In this document: in pieces, positions 37,150 to 44,674 of the stretch | Position numbering within the stretch: position 1 is the first letter of the stretch | Layout: every line of letters starts with the position of its first letter | Translations under genes and position numbers: made by a program | The notes under the pieces: model-generated | What the model was told of the DNA's origin: nothing | What the model saw: only the letters and a program-made list of their open reading frames with translations | The model's database searches: none | NCBI RefSeq assembly: GCF_051201665.1 | Contig: NZ_CP179210.1 | Location: forward strand, 3,906,001 to 3,970,000 | DNA length: 64,000 nucleotides | From: Psychrobium sp051201665 | Lineage (GTDB): Bacteria > Pseudomonadota > Gammaproteobacteria > Enterobacterales > Psychrobiaceae | Direction: 5' to 3'

Positions 37150-37518
37150 TTACAGTACTTCTGGAGCCAGTGAAACGATTTTCATGAACTTTTCGTTACG
37201 TAGTTCACGCGTTACTGGACCAAAGATTCGAGTACCAACAGGCTGTAAGTTAGCATTTAACATTACAGCTGCATTGTTGTCGAAACGAATTGCGCTTCCG
37301 TCTGCACGACGGATTGCTTTAGACGTACGAACAACTACGGCGTTCATTACATCACCTTTCTTCACTTTACCGCGAGGAATAGCTTCTTTTACAGAAACTT
37401 TGATGATATCACCAACGCGCGCATAACGACGGTGTGAACCGCCAAGAACCTTAATACATTGTACTCGACGGGCACCAGAGTTATCTGCTACGTCAAGTTT
37501 AGATTGCATTTGGATCAT
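37150..37518 (-). CDS. rplN: 50S ribosomal protein L14
   Basis: 122 aa, standard length. MIQMQSKLDVADNSGARRVQ and the C-terminal ELRNEKFMKIVSLAPEVL are diagnostic. First gene of the spc operon with its own promoter (37590-37618). Unusually, about 1.45 kb separates it from rpsQ because a pseudogene and a repeat lie between. Confidence 0.98.
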   Translation of the reverse strand: MIQMQSKLDVADNSGARRVQCIKVLGGSHRRYARVGDIIKVSVKEAIPRGKVKKGDVMNAVVVRTSKAIRRADGSAIRFDNNAAVMLNANLQPVGTRIFGPVTRELRNEKFMKIVSLAPEVL

Positions 37519-37589
37519 GTTATATGCTCCGCTAATTTAACTAAATCCATACCGATTGATATGGACCTCTTCCCATTAAGAGGCGCGAT

Positions 37590-37618
37590 AGTATAACAAA
37601 GTAAAAATAATTTAGAAA
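37590..37618 (-). promoter_or_regulatory. spc operon promoter upstream of rplN
   Basis: On the minus strand, TTTCTA, 17 bases, then TATACT, followed by the GC-rich discriminator ATCGCGCC. GC-rich discriminators mark stringently controlled ribosomal promoters. The region from here to 37883 contains no gene that I can see. Confidence 0.65.
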
Positions 37619-37883
37619 GGGCAAGTTCAATTTAGCATCAACTGCGCATTTTTTAAGCTTATCAACGTGAGAAACAATCACTTACAGAGGTTCTAATGGC
37701 ATTGGCAGCGAACAAATGATTATGGCGAAGAGATACAGATCACAAAATCACCATTTCAACTAAGTAACATGATCGGGCGAAGGGGTCGTCACCGATTTCA
37801 TCCCAATTTATCAGTATAAAAAGCAACAATAAGATATTCGTCTATCATTTAACAAAGTAAACCAATTCAAGGGACGTTGTTCG

Positions 37884-38734
37884 ATGTTACATGCTAGCTT
37901 AGTTAAGGTAGTCAATAGCATTTATTTACTGAGTTTACGGGAAGCATTTATTACTCTAATTGCTTTTCTAACCCTCACTGCAAGCTTTTTGGTGGTACAA
38001 AGTCTCGTTACCCATTTTAATACATTCGCAGTTCAAGACTTTTCAATGAGCAACATAGCTTGGAGTCCTTTAGCCGAGAATTATCCATTATCTTGCTGAT
38101 ATACCGGATAATGATGGTTATCTCGATTGGTGTTTATTTGTCAAAAAACCTTGGAGTCAACCCCATCGGTGGGTCTTTACTCGGACTCGTTTGTTTTCTA
38201 ACACATGGCAGTTATGTGTTGATCGAAAATGGTGCGATCGTCATCCCCTCGTCCCATGTAACTATTTACCCAATAGTTATACCGTCTTTAAGCAGCTATT
38301 TACTGCGTTTCTATTTCCGCCTCTTAAAACTAACAACGGCAAGCTTACTCGGGATTAGCCGATTCTTACGGGTAAATTTGCAAATGGTGACGCCATTTAT
38401 TCTGGTCTTTATCACCTTATATATCGTAGTTCCTTATGGTGCGGTGATTATTGACTGGATATTTGCACAGTTTTGTAATTTCCTCCAAGAAAGAGAGCTC
38501 TATGAGAAAGGATTAGTCAGGCAGCTGCTAACAAGTCTATTTTGGTTGGTAGCCGTTCATAGTTCAAATGCGTTCGACTCATTATTTCGTTTTTCGACAC
38601 CTTCGTATTTCTTGGGGGCGCAGGGGGCATGTTTGGGTTAATCATCGTCATTTTGATAAAGAACTGTAAAGATCACGAAAACTCTATCGCGCGGTTAAGT
38701 ATTCCTTTTACGCTATTTAACATCAATGAAGTAA
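37884..38734 (+). pseudogene. PTS EIIC-like membrane protein pseudogene
   Basis: Three frames must be joined. Frame 1 is from 37884 (LREAFITLIAFLTLTASFLVV). Frame 2, entered near 38060, has LSKNLGVNPIGGSLLGLVCF and ends at 38641 with LLTSLFWLVAVHSSNAF. Frame 3, entered at the five-G tract 38614-38618, gives GGAGGMFGLIIVILIKNC and SIPFTLFNINE. These are EIIC landmarks in order, including the conserved GGxGG and FNINE motifs. The gene is cut at FNINEV, where repeat copy 3 begins. Some Alteromonadales carry EIIC domains fused to EAL domains; no such C-terminus remains. Not functional. Confidence 0.8.
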
Positions 38735-38885
38735 TTGCATTAAGTAAGTGATCTTGTTGTGCGTAGAGAAAATCAGCTAAAACAAGGCGCTCGATTGACT
38801 AATAGCTGGCTATTAGGATTGAGAGCAACGCCATTTTAGTTAATTTTAACAAGTACAAGTGGGCAAATATTTAATGCAATTGGTA
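38735..38885 (+). mobile_element. MITE-like repeat, copy 3 (151 bp, left tip deleted)
   Basis: It is flanked by TAA (38732-38734) and TAA (38886-38888). The left end lacks the first six bases (TACCAA); 151 equals 157 minus 6 exactly. The rest looks identical to copies 2 and 4. It lies at the broken end of the EIIC pseudogene and 88 bases from the rpsQ stop. Confidence 0.88.
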
Positions 38886-38921
38886 TAATATATAAGCAGA
38901 GAACACTTTTTCTAAAGCATA

Positions 38922-38949
38922 AAAAAAGCGACCCGAGGGTCGCTTTTTT
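38922..38949. terminator. Terminator of the S10 operon (after rpsQ)
   Basis: GCGACC and GGTCGC around a CGAG loop, with six A before and six T after, so it can work on both strands. It lies 24 bases downstream of the rpsQ stop. It separates S10 from spc transcription. Confidence 0.9.
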
Positions 38950-38972
38950 ATTGGTTAAATAAACTTAAAAAA

Positions 38973-39221
38973 TTAAGCTTGTTTAACTACTGACTCCAAT
39001 GCCCAAGACTTAGTCTTAGAGATAGGGCGAGTTTGACGGATAGTCACTAAATCGCCTTCTTTACATTGGTTAGTCTCGTCATGAGCGTGGATCTTAGTAG
39101 AGCGAGTTAGGAACTTGCCATACATAGGATGCTTAACACGACGTTCAATTAGGACAACAATAGATTTGTCCATTTTGTCGCTAACTACACGACCTTGAAG
39201 AGTACGGATCTTATCGCTCAT
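38973..39221 (-). CDS. rpsQ: 30S ribosomal protein S17
   Basis: 82 aa. RTLQGRVVSDKMDKSIVVLIE and RHPMYGKF-like VKHPMYGKFLTRSTKIHAHD are typical of S17. Last gene of the S10 operon; two bases follow rpmC. Confidence 0.98.
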   Translation of the reverse strand: MSDKIRTLQGRVVSDKMDKSIVVLIERRVKHPMYGKFLTRSTKIHAHDETNQCKEGDLVTIRQTRPISKTKSWALESVVKQA

Positions 39222-39223
39222 AA

Positions 39224-39412
39224 TTAACCTGCCTTCTGGTTCAGAATGGTTTTAACACGTGCGATATCGCGACGCACATTCTTTAACAAGTGAGTTTGAG
39301 CAAGCTGACCAGTGCTATTTTGCATACGTAAGTTAAATTGCTCACGTAATAAGTTTAATAGCTCTGCATTCAGCTCTTCAACCGACTTTTCTCTCAGTTC
39401 GACTGTATTCAT
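39224..39412 (-). CDS. rpmC: 50S ribosomal protein L29
   Basis: 62 aa. ELREKSVEELNAELLNLLRE followed by QFNLRMQNSTGQL is the L29 pattern. Located at the peptide exit site. Its first base overlaps the last base of rplP. Confidence 0.98.
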   Translation of the reverse strand: MNTVELREKSVEELNAELLNLLREQFNLRMQNSTGQLAQTHLLKNVRRDIARVKTILNQKAG

Positions 39413-39822
39413 TACATCACCGTCCGAGTTACAAAAGTAGTTTTCATTGGAAGTTTAGTTGCTGCAAGTTCAAACGCTTCACGCGCTAGTTCTTCAGGAA
39501 CACCTTCCATTTCATATAAAACACGGCCTGGTTGAATCTGACAAATCCAGTATTCAACATTACCTTTACCTTTACCCATACGAACTTCTAATGGCTTAGA
39601 GGTAATTGGCTTATCTGGGAAAACACGGATCCAGATTTTACCTTGACGTTTTACATGACGTGTCATTGCACGACGTGCAGCTTCGATTTGACGCGCTGTT
39701 AAGCGACCACGACCAACCGCTTTTAGACCAAATTCACCGAAAGAAACTTCAGATCCTTTAGCTACACCGCGGTTACGGCCTTTGTGCATTTTACGAAACT
39801 TCATACGTTTAGGTTGCAACAT
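39412..39822 (-). CDS. rplP: 50S ribosomal protein L16
   Basis: 136 aa. MLQPKRMKFRKMHKGRNRG and GRLTARQIEAARRAMTRHVK are invariant features; binds near the peptidyl-transferase centre. Lies between rpsC and rpmC. Confidence 0.98.
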   Translation of the reverse strand: MLQPKRMKFRKMHKGRNRGVAKGSEVSFGEFGLKAVGRGRLTARQIEAARRAMTRHVKRQGKIWIRVFPDKPITSKPLEVRMGKGKGNVEYWICQIQPGRVLYEMEGVPEELAREAFELAATKLPMKTTFVTRTVM

Positions 39823-39833
39823 TATTCAGTCTC

Positions 39834-40520
39834 CTATTTGCGTGGCTTACGCTTAGCTGGTTTTTTAGGCTCTTCAACTTTAAGTGGTAAACCACCTAAA
39901 ACGTCACCTTTGTAGATCCACACTTTGATACCTAAGATACCGTATTGTGTTAGACCTTCAGCTGTAGCATAGTCAATGTCAGCACGAAGAGTATGTAGAG
40001 GTACACGACCTTCACGATACCATTCAGAACGTGCGATTTCAGCACCGCCTAGACGACCACCAACTTGTACTTTGATACCTTTAGCGCCTTGACGCATTGC
40101 ATTTTGTACTGCGCGCTTCATAGCACGACGGAACATAACACGGCGTTCAAGTTGACTAGCGATACCTTCAGCTACTAGTTTAGCGTCTAGATCAGGCTTA
40201 CGAATTTCTGCAATGTTGATTTGCGCTTGCACACCAGTAATTTTGGTGATTTGCTTGCGTAGTTTTTCAACATCTTCGCCTTTCTTACCGATTACAACAC
40301 CAGGACGAGCAGTGTGAATAGTCACACGGATGCTTTTCGCTGGACGTTCGATAACGATGCGAGATACAGAGGCTTTAGCAAGTTCTTTAGTTAAGAACTT
40401 ACGAACCAGATGATCACCCTTTAGGTTATCTGCAAAATCTTTAGACTCTGCGTACCAAGTAGAATTCCAAGGCTTTGAGATACCTAGGCGGATGCCATTA
40501 GGATGTACTTTTTGTCCCAT
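39834..40520 (-). CDS. rpsC: 30S ribosomal protein S3
   Basis: 228 aa. N-terminal MGQKVHPNGIRLGISKPWNS, the KH domain motif VVIGKKGEDVEKLRKQI (about 65-80) and the C-terminal S3 domain with GRLGGAEIARSEWYREGRVP are all present. Part of the mRNA entry tunnel. Confidence 0.98.
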   Translation of the reverse strand: MGQKVHPNGIRLGISKPWNSTWYAESKDFADNLKGDHLVRKFLTKELAKASVSRIVIERPAKSIRVTIHTARPGVVIGKKGEDVEKLRKQITKITGVQAQINIAEIRKPDLDAKLVAEGIASQLERRVMFRRAMKRAVQNAMRQGAKGIKVQVGGRLGGAEIARSEWYREGRVPLHTLRADIDYATAEGLTQYGILGIKVWIYKGDVLGGLPLKVEEPKKPAKRKPRK

Positions 40521-40529
40521 TGCTTTCTC

Positions 40530-40862
40530 CTAGCTATCTGAAACAATCACAGAAATGTGACTGCTACGCTTAAGAATACGGTCTGCACGACCCTTAGCAC
40601 GAGGCATGATGCGTTTCATAGTTGGGCCTTCGTCTACGAAAACCTTAGCAACTGTTAACTCATCAATGTCTGCACCTTCGTTGTGCTCTGCATTAGCCAT
40701 TGCTGACTCAAGCACTTTCTTAACTAGACCAGCCGCTTTTTTAGGACTGTAAGTTAAGATATCGATTGCTTCTGCAACTGATAAACCACGGATTTGATCT
40801 GCTACCAGACGTACTTTCTGCGGAGAAATCTGGGCATAGCGATGTTTAGCAAGAACTTCCAT
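40530..40862 (-). CDS. rplV: 50S ribosomal protein L22
   Basis: 110 aa from the second of two adjacent ATG codons (MEVLAKHRYAQ), which aligns with the usual L22 start; the first ATG at 40865 is equally possible. ISPQKVRLVADQIRG and the C-terminal MPRAKGRADRILKRSSHI loop lining the exit tunnel are typical. Confidence 0.96.
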   Translation of the reverse strand: MEVLAKHRYAQISPQKVRLVADQIRGLSVAEAIDILTYSPKKAAGLVKKVLESAMANAEHNEGADIDELTVAKVFVDEGPTMKRIMPRAKGRADRILKRSSHISVIVSDS

Positions 40863-40873
40863 CATTAACTCCC

Positions 40874-41149
40874 TTATTTCTTCGCTTTCTTATCTGCAGC
40901 ATGGCCGCGATAAGTACGTGTAGGTGCAAATTCACCCAGTTTGTGACCGATCATATCTTCGGTAACAAATACTGGAACGTGCTGACGACCATTATGGACA
41001 GCGATGGTCAAACCAATCATATCTGGGATGATCATTGAACGGCGAGACCAAGTCTTAATTGGTTTTTTACTCTCGCTTTCCACTGCTGTCTCTACCTTCT
41101 TTAACAAGTGTAGGTCAATGAAAGGACCCTTCTTGAGAGAACGTGGCAT
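40874..41149 (-). CDS. rpsS: 30S ribosomal protein S19
   Basis: 91 aa. MPRSLKKGPFIDLHLLKKVE and GHKLGEFAPTRTYRGHAADK are diagnostic. Head protein next to S13. Follows rplB by 18 bases. Confidence 0.98.
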   Translation of the reverse strand: MPRSLKKGPFIDLHLLKKVETAVESESKKPIKTWSRRSMIIPDMIGLTIAVHNGRQHVPVFVTEDMIGHKLGEFAPTRTYRGHAADKKAKK

Positions 41150-41167
41150 AGTAATTCCTCTTTAAAA

Positions 41168-41995
41168 TTACTTAGAAGAAGCACGACGGACAATGTATTT
41201 GTCAGTGCGCTTGTTCTTACGTGTTTTATAGCCTTTAGTAGGTACGCCCCATGGAGTAACAGGGTGACGACCACCAGAGGTACGACCTTCACCACCACCA
41301 TGTGGGTGATCTACTGGGTTCATCGCAACACCGCGAACGGTAGGACGAACACCACGCCAGCGGTTTGCACCAGCTTTACCAAGGCGACGAAGCATATGTT
41401 CAGCGTTACCAACTTCACCGAAGGTAGCACGACAATCAGCTAGGATTTTACGCATTTCACCACTACGTAAACGTAGAGTTACATAGGCGCCATCTTTAGC
41501 GATTAACTGAGCATAAGTACCAGCAGAACGTGCAATTTGTGCACCTTTGCCAGGCTTCATTTCAATGTTATGAATCACAGAACCTAATGGCATGCTACGC
41601 ATTGGCATAGTGTTACCGGCTTTAATAGGTGCGTCCATTCCTGAAAGAATAGAATCACCAGCTTTAAGGCCTTTAGGTGCTAGGATATAACGACGCTCAC
41701 CGTCTTTGTACAGTACTAGTGCAATGTTTGCACTACGGTTTGGATCATATTCCAAACGTTCAACTGTCGCAGGGATGCCATCTTTATTACGTTTAAAGTC
41801 GATCATGCGGTAATGATGCTTGTGACCACCACCAATATGACGAACTGTAATACGACCGTTATTGTTACGACCGCCAGATTTGCTTTTGCTCTCTAAAAGA
41901 GGTGCGTAAGGTTTCCCTTTATGCAACTCTGAGTTCACTACCTTAACTAAATGGCGGCGACCCGGAGAGGTAGGCTTACATTTAACTATAGCCAT
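41168..41995 (-). CDS. rplB: 50S ribosomal protein L2
   Basis: 275 aa. GRITVRHIGGGHKHHYRMID and the C-terminal NPVDHPHGGGEGRTSGGRHP carry the conserved histidine involved in peptidyl-transferase function. Core 23S rRNA protein of the S10 operon. Confidence 0.98.
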   Translation of the reverse strand: MAIVKCKPTSPGRRHLVKVVNSELHKGKPYAPLLESKSKSGGRNNNGRITVRHIGGGHKHHYRMIDFKRNKDGIPATVERLEYDPNRSANIALVLYKDGERRYILAPKGLKAGDSILSGMDAPIKAGNTMPMRSMPLGSVIHNIEMKPGKGAQIARSAGTYAQLIAKDGAYVTLRLRSGEMRKILADCRATFGEVGNAEHMLRRLGKAGANRWRGVRPTVRGVAMNPVDHPHGGGEGRTSGGRHPVTPWGVPTKGYKTRKNKRTDKYIVRRASSK

Positions 41996-42010
41996 CTAAA
42001 TACTCCTCTA

Positions 42011-42313
42011 TTACTCAGCGCCGCCAACGAAATCGATATCACTACCGTCTTTCAGCGTTACGTAAGCTTTTTTCCAGTCGTTACGACGACCTGTGCGAGC
42101 ACCAGTACGTTTAGTCTTACCTTTAACGTTTAGTGTACGAACAGTGTCAACTTCAACTTCGAACAACTTCTCAACAGCCGCTTTAACTTCAGCTTTTGTA
42201 GCAGTTGGGTCGATTTTGAAAACGATCGTGTTGTTAGTTTCAGCAGTTAACGTACTCTTTTCAGAGATATGTGGACCTACTAATACTTTTAAAATGCGTT
42301 CTTCAGTGATCAT
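42011..42313 (-). CDS. rplW: 50S ribosomal protein L23
   Basis: 100 aa. ILKVLVGPHISEKSTLTAE and the GRRNDWKKAYVTL stretch are typical. L23 docks trigger factor and SRP at the exit site. Its start overlaps the end of rplD by 4 bases. Confidence 0.98.
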   Translation of the reverse strand: MITEERILKVLVGPHISEKSTLTAETNNTIVFKIDPTATKAEVKAAVEKLFEVEVDTVRTLNVKGKTKRTGARTGRRNDWKKAYVTLKDGSDIDFVGGAE

Positions 42314-42915
42314 GCTAGCATCTCCTCAATTTGTTTAACTGCAGCTGCAGTAACAACAATCTTGTCGAAGCCAACTAATGATACAGGGTCCAAACTAGCT
42401 ACGTCACGAACGTCAACTTTGTATAAGTTGCGAGCAGCTAAGAACAAGTTCTCTTCTACTTCTTCAGTAACGATTAAAACGTCTTTAAGTTCTAATTCTT
42501 TTAGTTTTGCAACTAATTCTTTAGTCTTAGGCGTTTCAACAGCAAAGTTTTCAACCACTACTAAGCGGTCTTGACGAACCAACTCAGAGAAGATTGACTG
42601 TAGCGCAGCGCGGTACATCTTGCGGTTTACTTTTTGACTGTGGTCCTGTGGACGAGCAGCAAATGTAACACCACCAGAGCGCCAGATTGGGCTACGGATT
42701 GTACCAGCACGTGCGCGGCCAGTACCTTTTTGTTTCCAAGGTTTAGCACCACCACCACTCACTTCAGAGCGGGTTTTCTGCTTACGGGTACCTTGACGGG
42801 CACCTGCAGCGTAGGCTACTACTACTTGATGAACCAGAGCTTCATTAAAGTCACGGCCAAAAGTAGCTTCGGAAACTTCAAGAGCGTTACCCGCGTCTTT
42901 CAATACCAATTCCAT
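42310..42915 (-). CDS. rplD: 50S ribosomal protein L4
   Basis: 201 aa. The conserved loop GTRKQKTRSEVSGGGAKPWK reaches into the exit tunnel. In E. coli L4 also represses its own operon through the S10 leader; a leader with hairpins is seen at 43906-44080. Confidence 0.98.
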   Translation of the reverse strand: MELVLKDAGNALEVSEATFGRDFNEALVHQVVVAYAAGARQGTRKQKTRSEVSGGGAKPWKQKGTGRARAGTIRSPIWRSGGVTFAARPQDHSQKVNRKMYRAALQSIFSELVRQDRLVVVENFAVETPKTKELVAKLKELELKDVLIVTEEVEENLFLAARNLYKVDVRDVASLDPVSLVGFDKIVVTAAAVKQIEEMLA

Positions 42916-42928
42916 TACTATCTCCTAA

Positions 42929-43567
42929 CTATGGCTTAACAGTAGGGTTAACGAAAACAGTGCCGTTGATTGCACCTGGGATCGCGCCCTTTATCAGAAG
43001 AAGATTGTTAGCCGCGTCTACGCGAACAACATCTAATCTCTGAACTGTAACTCGTTCTGCACCCATGTGACCGGCCATCTTCTTACCCTTGAACACACGT
43101 CCAGGAGTTTGACACATACCGATTGAACCAGGAGCACGATGCGAAATAGAGTTACCGTGAGTAGCATCTTGCATGGCGAAGTTGTAACGCTTGATAACAC
43201 CAGCGAAACCTTTACCTTTAGAAGTACCAGTAACATCTACTTTTGTATTTTCAGTAAATACATCTACGTTTAGCTCAGCGCCAACTTCGATATCATTACC
43301 TTCGTCTGTACCTAGACGAAATTCCCACAGACCGCGGCCTGCATCAACACCAGCTTTAGCAAAATGACCTGCTTGTGGTTTGTTAACGCGGCTTGCTTTT
43401 TTAACGCCTGTAGTTACTTGAAGTGCGCGGTAACCGTCAGTTTCAAGTGTTTTCACTTGAGTAACGCGGTTTGCCTCGACTTCAACAACAGTCACTGGAA
43501 TTGATACGCCATCTTCTGTGAAGACGCGTGTCATTCCAACTTTACGACCGACTAGACCAATAGCCAT
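42929..43567 (-). CDS. rplC: 50S ribosomal protein L3
   Basis: 212 aa. MAIGLVGRKVGMTRVFTEDG and the HGNSISHRAPGSIGMCQTPG loop containing the glutamine methylated by PrmB (GMCQTPG) are present. Lies 26 bp after rpsJ. Confidence 0.98.
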   Translation of the reverse strand: MAIGLVGRKVGMTRVFTEDGVSIPVTVVEVEANRVTQVKTLETDGYRALQVTTGVKKASRVNKPQAGHFAKAGVDAGRGLWEFRLGTDEGNDIEVGAELNVDVFTENTKVDVTGTSKGKGFAGVIKRYNFAMQDATHGNSISHRAPGSIGMCQTPGRVFKGKKMAGHMGAERVTVQRLDVVRVDAANNLLLIKGAIPGAINGTVFVNPTVKP

Positions 43568-43593
43568 TGTTATAACCTCTTACCGTCCCAGGA

Positions 43594-43905
43594 TTAACCC
43601 AGGCTGATTTGAACATCAACACCAGCAGCCAAATCTAAACGCATTAAAGCATCAACAGTTTTTTCTGTTGGCTCAACGATGTCGATTAGGCGCTTATGAG
43701 TACGGATCTCGTATTGATCACGCGCATCTTTATTTACATGCGGTGAAGTCAATACAGTGAAACGCTCTTTACGTGTTGGTAAAGGGATCGGACCACGAAC
43801 TTGAGCGCCAGTGCGCTTAGCCGTTTCCACGATCTCACCAGTAGACTGATCAATTAATTTATGATCAAATGCCTTCAAGCGGATACGGATTCTTTGGTTC
43901 TGCAT
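43594..43905 (-). CDS. rpsJ: 30S ribosomal protein S10 (NusE)
   Basis: 103 aa from the ATG at 43905 (MQNQRIRIRLKAFDHKLID), preceded by GGAG. An in-frame start five codons earlier is less likely. GPIPLPTRKERFTVLTSPHV is the S10 signature. Also acts as NusE in transcription antitermination. First gene of the S10 operon. Confidence 0.98.
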   Translation of the reverse strand: MQNQRIRIRLKAFDHKLIDQSTGEIVETAKRTGAQVRGPIPLPTRKERFTVLTSPHVNKDARDQYEIRTHKRLIDIVEPTEKTVDALMRLDLAAGVDVQISLG

Positions 43906-44080
43906 TAGACCAAACTCCAATCAAAATTTACACGAAAAAAAAGCTAATCTACCCTCTTTATATAAAAAAGGAGAAAGCTAATTTAGTTAAGTTCGACTCC
44001 CTATCGGAGTCGCTGTTGTACCAATCTTACGATTGGGCACTTAATAAAAAGAATGTTTAAAAAACATCGATGTCTTAAGT
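43906..44080 (-). promoter_or_regulatory. S10 operon leader RNA
   Basis: About 175 bases between the proximal promoter and rpsJ. On the minus strand two stable hairpins are visible: CCAATC-GTAA-GATTGG and CGACTCC-GATA-GGGAGTCG. The second is followed by A/T-rich sequence. The position and length fit the L4-responsive S10 leader of gammaproteobacteria. Control by L4 is inferred, not shown. Confidence 0.6.
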
Positions 44081-44088
44081 GGACGCGA

Positions 44089-44117
44089 ATTATATGCTCA
44101 TTTTTTAGCAAACGCAA
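44089..44117 (-). promoter_or_regulatory. Proximal promoter of the S10 operon
   Basis: On the minus strand: TTGCGT, 17 bases, TATAAT, followed by TCGCGTCC. The same GCGTCC discriminator follows the rpsL promoter, consistent with ppGpp/DksA control. Confidence 0.8.
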
Positions 44118-44180
44118 GTCTTTTAAATTCTACGACTCATTTGTCGTAGATCGTCACACTATTGGTAACGAATGGCGCGC

Positions 44181-44208
44181 AGTATACTTAATCGACAGAC
44201 AAAATCAA
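44181..44208 (-). promoter_or_regulatory. Distal promoter of the S10 operon
   Basis: On the minus strand: TTGATT, 16 bases, TATACT, then GCGCGCC. It lies about 90 bases upstream of the proximal promoter. A 7-bp hairpin, CTACGAC-TCATTT-GTCGTAG (44130-44149), lies between them in the transcript. The stretch 44209-44407 shows nothing else that I recognise. Confidence 0.6.
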
Positions 44209-44407
44209 TTATTTTTTTAATTGCTGCGTTATTTTCAAACAGCGCATTTGAAAAGCTTGAGTAAACTCCCAAGTTTACGCATTCTCAACCATTTCTTTTT
44301 TAATTCTAACAAAGAGGACATTCTCAAAGTTCAAGATGCACATGTGATAATCCTGTGACATATTTTCTAATTCGGAATGATAAGCTCAGCATTCTATTAA
44401 GGAGTTA

Positions 44408-44564
44408 TACCAATTGCATTAAGTAAGTGATCTTGTTGTGCGTAGAGAAAATCAGCTAAAACAAGGCGCTCGATTGACTAATAGCTGGCTATTAGGATTG
44501 AGAGCAACGCCATTTTAGTTAATTTTAACAAGTACAAGTGGGCAAATATTTAATGCAATTGGTA
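44408..44564 (+). mobile_element. MITE-like repeat, copy 4 (157 bp, full length)
   Basis: Full element with perfect 15-bp ends. Flanking triplets are TTA (left) and TAA (right), so there is no direct duplication. Instead the inverted symmetry extends outward as GGAGTTA and TAACTCC. It lies between the tuf terminator and the S10 promoters, disrupting no visible gene. Confidence 0.9.
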
Positions 44565-44582
44565 TAACTCCGCTTTTGCTTC

Positions 44583-44609
44583 GCTCTACCTCCTAAATCC
44601 ATTTAGTCG
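44583..44609. repeat. Short interspersed repeat B, copy 2
   Basis: GCTCTACCTCC followed by the palindrome CTAAAT-CC-ATTTAG (sharing the last C with the core) and TCG. It shares its core with 5382-5408 but has a different palindrome sequence with equal symmetry. It lies between repeat copy 4 and the tuf terminator. Confidence 0.45.
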
Positions 44610-44616
44610 TGAACAT

Positions 44617-44645
44617 AAAAAAGGGTTGCCGAAGCAACCCTTTTT
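44617..44645. terminator. Terminator after tuf
   Basis: GGGTTGC and GCAACCC around a CGAA loop (TTCG on the minus strand), with A and T runs on either side. It lies 30 bases downstream of the tuf stop and ends the str operon. Confidence 0.9.
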
Positions 44646-44674
44646 CTAAGTATGGTATTTAGCTAAGCTAAATA

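Noticed and set aside
37884..38641. Two separate membrane-protein genes (37884-38099 and 38060-38641)
   Set aside because: Together with a third frame to 38734 they give EIIC landmarks in the right order, so they are frameshifted pieces of one pseudogene.
44130..44149. CTACGAC/GTCGTAG hairpin as a terminator
   Set aside because: No T run follows on either strand and it lies between two promoters, so a leader structure is more likely.
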